A DNA stretch of 64,000 bases, from assembly GCA_026120185.1 (NCBI GenBank), contig JANUWF010002342.1:4960501-5024500 (forward strand), written 5' to 3'. The notes beneath the pieces were generated by a model. The model saw nothing but the letters and a program-made list of their open reading frames with translations. It was not told the DNA's origin and did no database searches. The position numbers and the translations under genes were made by a program. This stretch comes from Voacanga thouarsii (taxonomy: Eukaryota; Streptophyta; Magnoliopsida; Gentianales; Apocynaceae). Below, one piece after another: positions 58,531 through 64,000 of this stretch. The first letter of the stretch is position 1. Each line of letters opens with the position of its first letter.

Positions 58531-58914
58531 CTACGTAGAGAAAAAAAATATTGTTACAAGTTTCAAAAATTGTGATCTCCTTCTTTGTCAATGTAATAAG
58601 TACATAAGATGACAAAAAGCATGTTAAAAAAGATAGATTATTTCCAGGTTGTACTATTCGCTTATGTCGTTTTCTGAAATGAACTCCTCCAAATCAACTT
58701 CTGTCTCAAAATCTATCTCCCAATTACCCTCATCGCCATCCTTATCATGGTCTTAATCTCGATCTAATATCTCTTCCTAAATGTCCAACATCTCATTTAT
58801 GCCTTCCACGTGTGTTAAGGGCCCAAGATCGACCACCAAAGATATAGTCATTGCAGCATTGTCATCAACTTCTTCTTGGTAAGCCCTATCAACAGTAAGT
58901 GCATCAAAAACATA

Positions 58915-60180
58915 TCAAGCTTTTATTTTGCAGACTGCCATCCATTCAGATTTTTGTCTTTTAGTGGAAGGATATGTAACATAGTATACTTGATGTGCTT
59001 GTTCGGCCGATACAAAAGGGTCATATTTAGGATACCACCTCTTCTGGTTAATATCAACTAACTTATATTGAGAGTGTACCCTCAATCCCCGATTTAGTGT
59101 AAGATCAAACCAATCACACTTGAAAAGCACAGCTTTTTAGATTGGATGACCAGGAAATTGAAGTTCAATAACCTCCTTTAAGACCCCATAATAATCAACA
59201 CTACCATACTTATTCTTGGCACCTTTAACACAAACTCCGTAGTTGGCACTTTTTCTATGTTCTGCATGGTCACTTATGTGAAATCTATAGCTATTAATAA
59301 CGTATCCTTGAAATAATTTCACCTCTCTTGACGGTCCCCATGAAAGGTTTTACAAACATTTATTTTTCACTCCATTGGTTAGGTCACGCACCTACAAGAA
59401 TGTTAGGCTTTCATAAGTTTGTGTCCAAAATATAGATGTAGAAGTCAATTACATAATCATACACTCACTGACGTTCGAAACCTATAAGCACTTACATAAT
59501 TTTTTAACCATCCAGCAAACTCGTTCTCGATCCTTCTCTGCAGTTCCAACTCTATAAGACCCACGTGATGGGATTGCAATAAATCAGAAAAAATCCTAAT
59601 ATATGGTTGCACCTCATCACAATTCTGCAAAATGTAATTTGTGACAGCATTGAATTCCTCGGATGTTAGGAATCGAGTTTGTATCCTTCCCAAGGCCCTT
59701 CCTGTAACATTGCAGATTGAGAGCAAAGATTGTTCATGCACGTGCTCAGTTATTTCCTATTCATTACGTGCCACTTGTGTATGTCTTGTTTGCACATGTG
59801 GCTCAAAGTAGTATGAAAAGAACGTTGATGCTTCTTCGACTAGATACGTATTATAGATTGATCCTTCTACCCTAGCCTTATTTTTCAATTTGACCTTTAA
59901 ACAATGCAAGAACCTATTATTTGAAACAAGTCAAATTTGATCACAATGTTGAATACCATATTACTATCATATATTATAGCGTCATCAATGTGTAGTTAAT
60001 GTCTACATACCTTTCAAATGGATACATCCATCAATATTGAGCTGGGCCACAAACCTTGGCTTCATAAGACAAGTGAACTACTAAATGCTCCATCACATCA
60101 AAGAAATCGAGGGTGAAATATTTTTTCAAGTTTACATATTAGCACAGGAATTTCATTCTCCAATTTCTTCATATGCACCA
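58915..60180 (-). pseudogene. CACTA transposase TNP2, C-terminal part (DUF4218/DUF4216)
   Basis: From 60180 downward the minus strand reads VHMKKLENEIPVLICKLEK then, after a slip in a run of A, FFDVMEHLVVHLSYEAK and WMYPFE; next FLHCLKVKLKNKARVEGSI and NTYLVEEASTFFSYYFEPHV; then 59741-59457 (SFRxLTSEEFNAVTNYILQN-like, EFAGWLKNYV). These are DUF4218. It is followed by DUF4216 (59322-58915): VINSYRFHISDHAEHRKSAN, KYGSVDYYGVLKEVIELQF, an in-frame TAG, and LFKCDWFDLTLNRGLR. The catalytic N-terminal half of TNP2 lies on the other side of the D-family LTR inserted at 60181 and is off-window. Confidence 0.93.
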
Positions 60181-60423
60181 TGTGAAACCCCACCTAAAGC
60201 CAACTCTAGAGTAAGGGGATCAGGATGCATATCATATTATTTTGCTTGAATATATATATTTTTGAATGATTTTATGTGCTTTAGAATTATGATTTATAGG
60301 CTAAAAGGTTAGTTATGCTCCTTGAGCAAGAAGGGTAAAATGATAATTTTGCTTAAGGACAAAATAGGAAGATAGCTTGGGGATTAAATAAGAAGAATAT
60401 TTGGGCGAGGAAATAAGAACAAG

Positions 60424-60492
60424 AGTTGTTATGGTTTAATGGTTAGAGTTTTGGAATTAATCTCTAAGGTCTTGAGTTCAAATCCCATCATT
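60424..60492 (+). other. tRNA-like module inside third D-family LTR
   Basis: Same module as at 46259, with changes in the A box (ATGGTTTAATGGTTAGAGT) and a kept B box (GAGTTCAAATCCC). It is followed by a poly-T run (60509-60528), as Pol III-derived sequences often are; the 46-kb copy has only a short T run. Confidence 0.6.
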
Positions 60493-62767
60493 TAAGTCTT
60501 ATCATGATTTTTTTTTTTTTTTTTTTAGGGTTGGATTTTCGATTCTTGCAGTCCATGAAAAAAATAAGAGTGTTGTCCTAGAGGAGAAGTGAAGGGAATG
60601 TCCTAATCCTATCATTATGTCCTAAAAAGGATTCTAGAAGAATTCTTTGTCCCTCCATTACCTCTAGCTTGTCCTAACCATTTCACCAATTAAGCTTGTT
60701 CAAAATTTATCCAAATCCGTGTTTCAATTCCAGAAAATTCAGTAAGGATTATTGGTCTTTGAATTTTGAAAATGACTCTTAGAGGTTAGAGATTTGACTG
60801 AAAATAGGGAAGGGGTTAAGAAAGGTTCCCAAGAGAAATTAATCTCTAGGGTTGACCTTTCAAACTCCACTCCATAGTGTTCATATCCTCCATGAAAGAA
60901 ATCTGAAATTTTTTCAGATTCTTGAGCACCTAACCTTCGAAAATCTCAACCATCTATCTTAATCAATTGCTGCCAGAAAAATGGCCGATTGATTCAACTT
61001 GAAGACTAAAATTCTTGTGCAAAAACCGGACTGCACAAACCAGAAAAAAATCTAGGCAGTTTCGCAACATAGCAGGCCGAAATCAAAGCTGTTTCTTCTA
61101 CCTTCAAACCAGTAAAATACCTCTGATTTTTCTCTACAAAGAAGGCTAGAAACCAGCCTTAAAGGATCCTCAAACACCTCTCAAAACCCTCTGCAAATCA
61201 GCTGGAATATTGCAAGAAAAACTGCACAGGAAATTCTATAACCATTCGAACCATAACCAGAAAAATTCCAGCCTTATTTCCTTCAAGCCTTAGCCGAAAC
61301 CACCCTCAAATCTCTGTAAGTTAACCCTTGTTCAGCCATGAACTGAACACCATTACCCCCCCTCCACTTACCTTGCACAACTGGACTCCATAACCACACC
61401 TTAAATTCCTCTTACAATCACTCCCATCAAACTTCTATTTAGATTTCAAAATTTCCAGCATTTGCTCCATGAAAACACCCGTGGATTAGGCTTCATAACC
61501 AGAAAATTCTTCTGCTATTGAACTCAGAAATTCAACCAGCGTTAAAGCTCCATCAACTCTCATTCATTTCAACAAAACACAAGCAATCCAGTTGGCCATT
61601 CACAGCTCCAAGAAACCTCCATCAATCAAACACCATTAATATATCTTTTACCTTAAAACACTCCTTAAATTTCTCTATTTGAATTTCAAACAACCAGATT
61701 TTTCTCTTCCTCCCTAAACTGAAAACCAAAAACCCCTGAACTCCCTCAATCAATCGGCCAACCCTCTTCAGAAAATTCATTAAGCATTCCCCTCTAATCC
61801 TCTCCATTTTCACCAAGAACACACACTACCTTCCTTCAAGCCAAAGACCACTCTAAACACCTCCAATCCCTCCCAAAAACTCCAGAACATGCCTATATAC
61901 TCCCTAGAGTCCATTTCTAGATTTTATAACATCAAATCTCGAAAACAAAAATTGACAATCGGATCAAAACCAAAATTTTTCTTGAAGTCTCAAGAACATC
62001 ATCAAGGTAACCAAGAACAACTTTTGTTCATCTTCTTTCCTTCAACCTTTAACATATCATACTAATGCTCTCTCTCTCGGCCGAAATGATTGCTACAACC
62101 ATGGCTATTTTCTTTCTCCTCTCTTGGACAATTCAAGACTCTTAAGCGCGTGGATGTTCTTAAATCTTCATCGAGATAGTCATCAATCAAGTATTTCTCT
62201 CTAACCTTTCTTTTGAATTCTGGATTCATGTCTCTTAGATGTTGATAGAGAGGATAAAATATGAATGGGGGATTGAGTATATGCATATGTATGAAGGGGT
62301 TGAGATTGGAGCATGAGAATAATTGATTATGATTAAGCTTTGAGAAATTCCTTGAGAATTTATGTATGCTCTCCATGTCTTAAGAGGTTGTGAATGTTTA
62401 AGCATGCTAGATGTTATGTTACCTTTGGTGAATAGGATATTATGCTCTTATTTCATTGAAGCCGTGAGTATGATTATGCTTAGTAGAGATTTGGCCATGT
62501 GATCGTAGGATGGATTTAAGCCTTGTTCATGAATAGAATAGTTTGTTGATTGATGCTAGAGTATATATTCATGATTCTTATTAGCAATAGAAAAATTATG
62601 ATCATGACCTTGTTGATCCTAAACTATTTTGATTAGCAAATTTTATTACCCTAATTAAAATTATTACTATACTTTTTCTCCAAAGATTTCGAAATTCTTA
62701 GGAATTTTTGGAAATGGAATATTCAATGAGATGGTGATATTTTACTAGTCAAATAAATGATATCTTT

Positions 62768-62800
62768 TATTAAAAATAATATATATATATATATATATTT
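62768..62800. repeat. (TA)n microsatellite in D-family LTR
   Basis: A run of TA dinucleotides follows AAAATAA and is continued by TTTATATATAATAATAAATA. A shorter version lies at 48662-48682 in the solo LTR. Confidence 0.85.
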
Positions 62801-64000
62801 ATATATAATAATAAATAAAACCTTTTATATAAATAATAATAATAATAAGTAAAATATTAATGACCTTGTAGAATATTATTTATATTTATTTATTAATCAA
62901 AATTTAATAAAATTTATTTATTATTAATTTTAATACGTATTGATTATTAGCTAAAAGAGCAGTAATAATTTATTTTACTATTTAAGAATTACCATATTTT
63001 AATATCACCTAGGACTTAGGATTCTTCATCAATTAAACCCTAGTTTATTTATTAATATCAACACTCTAGATTTATTATTTAAATCTATAAGTTATTAGTA
63101 ATTATTTTACAAACCCTAGTTATTTTAACTTATCAAGCTAGACTTATTCTATAAAATCCTTTATCATCTAACATTAAAGCTTAGGACATTAGGGTCATGA
63201 TTATAATAAGTTGAACTATGATTATTTATATAAGCGAATATAACTTGAGTATAACCTTATGACTTGTGTTTACCCCAGGCGGAGTTAGGTCAGCTTTGGA
63301 AGATTTTTGAATTTGATCGAGCAAAGGATCAGGTAAGCTCCTGCATAAACTTATTTGAAGACAAAAGGTTAGATTGGCAAGCCAAATGCGATGTGTATAT
63401 ACATTCATTTTGTAAAAGCAATTAAGGACTATTTTCTTTTTATTTCAGTCAAGCCAATCATTTGAAAATTTAAACAAGCAGTTTTGCACAAATACTAAAC
63501 TCTTTCTAAAACCCAACTTTGACAAGAATTTTAGAAACTCTTAATTGCTCTTTCCAAATAAAGTAATGTATTATCAGTTTTCTCCCAAATGGGGCAATCA
63601 ACGTTGAGTATTCAATAAGGGTAGACTACTAGGACTAGTCTTTGAAGGGTTACGGTAAGTCTCTCAGTAGGTGGCCACCTCTGAGGGGTGAGTCCTTCCC
63701 AAATCGGATGTCAATCCAATAGGTCATACCAGTCCAAGCTAGCAAGTTTCAGTCATGTGAACTTTGTGTTTTCGGAGTGGACAACCGGTAAGTTTTGGTG
63801 TGAAGAAATAGGAGTATCTCACCCAGTAGGCCGTACACCTACCTTTTGTCAGTCTACACAAAATATGGCATTCTGACCATTATATGGTCATGAGGCCTAA
63901 CGTGTGGTAACCCATGGCTACCCGTTTGAGTGGTTGTATTTATTGTGCACATGTATAATTTGAAAAGCAAAACGCAACTCTTTATTTTACATTATTTCAT

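Larger units (their letters stand above)
60181..64000 (+). mobile_element. D-family gypsy LTR, running off the window
   Basis: Starts TGTGAAACCCC at 60181 in TNP2 coding sequence (left flank CACCA, 60176-60180). It is colinear with 46019-50323 to the window end, including the tRNA-like module, the AT-rich block (about 62760-63000), and the segments with CCCAGGCGGAGTTAGGTCAG (63276) and AGTAGGTGGCCACCTCTGAG (63666). About 500 bp of the LTR should remain outside. Whether it is solo or the 5' LTR of a full element cannot be seen here. Confidence 0.93.

Noticed and set aside
1..64000. CRISPR array, bacterial operon or phage-like system
   Set aside because: Tandem repeats found are LTR minisatellites or viral leader units; all coding traces are eukaryotic mobile elements.

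Overview
The window is plant nuclear DNA, almost certainly from a eudicot. It is AT-rich, and every recognisable coding trace belongs to a mobile element or to an integrated plant pararetrovirus. I found no intact host gene, no rRNA, no free-standing tRNA gene and no CRISPR. The species cannot be told from the sequence. What can be read is a stack of nested insertions; many boundaries are fixed by TG...CA LTR ends, 5-bp target-site duplications (TSDs), primer-binding sites (PBS) and polypurine tracts (PPT).

Left part (1-31792). An Athila-type Ty3/gypsy element X on the minus strand (pol 1-1911, gag 13060-15752, PBS 15753-15772, probable LTR 15779-16969) is split by a second minus-strand gypsy element A (LTRs 1912-6563 and 10008-13059, pol 7256-8860). 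A itself carries a solo LTR, L1 (3821-5542), whose empty site survives in A's other LTR at 11862-11866. Another solo LTR of the same 1.7-kb family, L2 (13347-15086), sits in X's gag. To the right, a plus-strand chromovirus-like gypsy element C (16970-26296) is cut three times: by a coding-poor Athila-like element B (17397-24153, itself containing solo LTR L3), by solo LTR L4 (24388-26117), and by a long-LTR gypsy element D (LTR 26297-30613, integrase 30627-31792).

Middle part (31793-45755). This is an endogenous Caulimoviridae locus on the minus strand. One near-complete viral unit of about 8.7 kb runs from PBS 44813-44824 down to PBS 36069-36080. In viral order it has a leader, small ORFs, movement protein, coat protein with CCHC knuckle, protease/RT/RNase H, and a transactivator-like ORF, followed by a promoter region. 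All frames are broken. The PBS/leader unit is tandemly repeated at the upstream end. Both flanks are scrambled mosaics of viral pieces, and two related solo LTRs (32100-33870 and 34131-35934) were later inserted in opposite orientations.

Right part (45756-64000). A minus-strand copia element E (integrase 45756-46018, protease and gag 50324-52710, PBS 54723-54735, truncated LTR 54737-55772) contains a 4.3-kb solo LTR of the D family (46019-50323, perfect TSD CAAAT). Then comes the end of a CACTA DNA transposon (terminus at 55911, TNPA-like and TNP2-like genes on the minus strand). It is interrupted at 60181 by a third D-family LTR that runs off the window. Nothing here suggests a working host pathway. 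The interest lies in the viral locus, in the tRNA-like module carried inside the giant LTRs, and in the precise nesting history.
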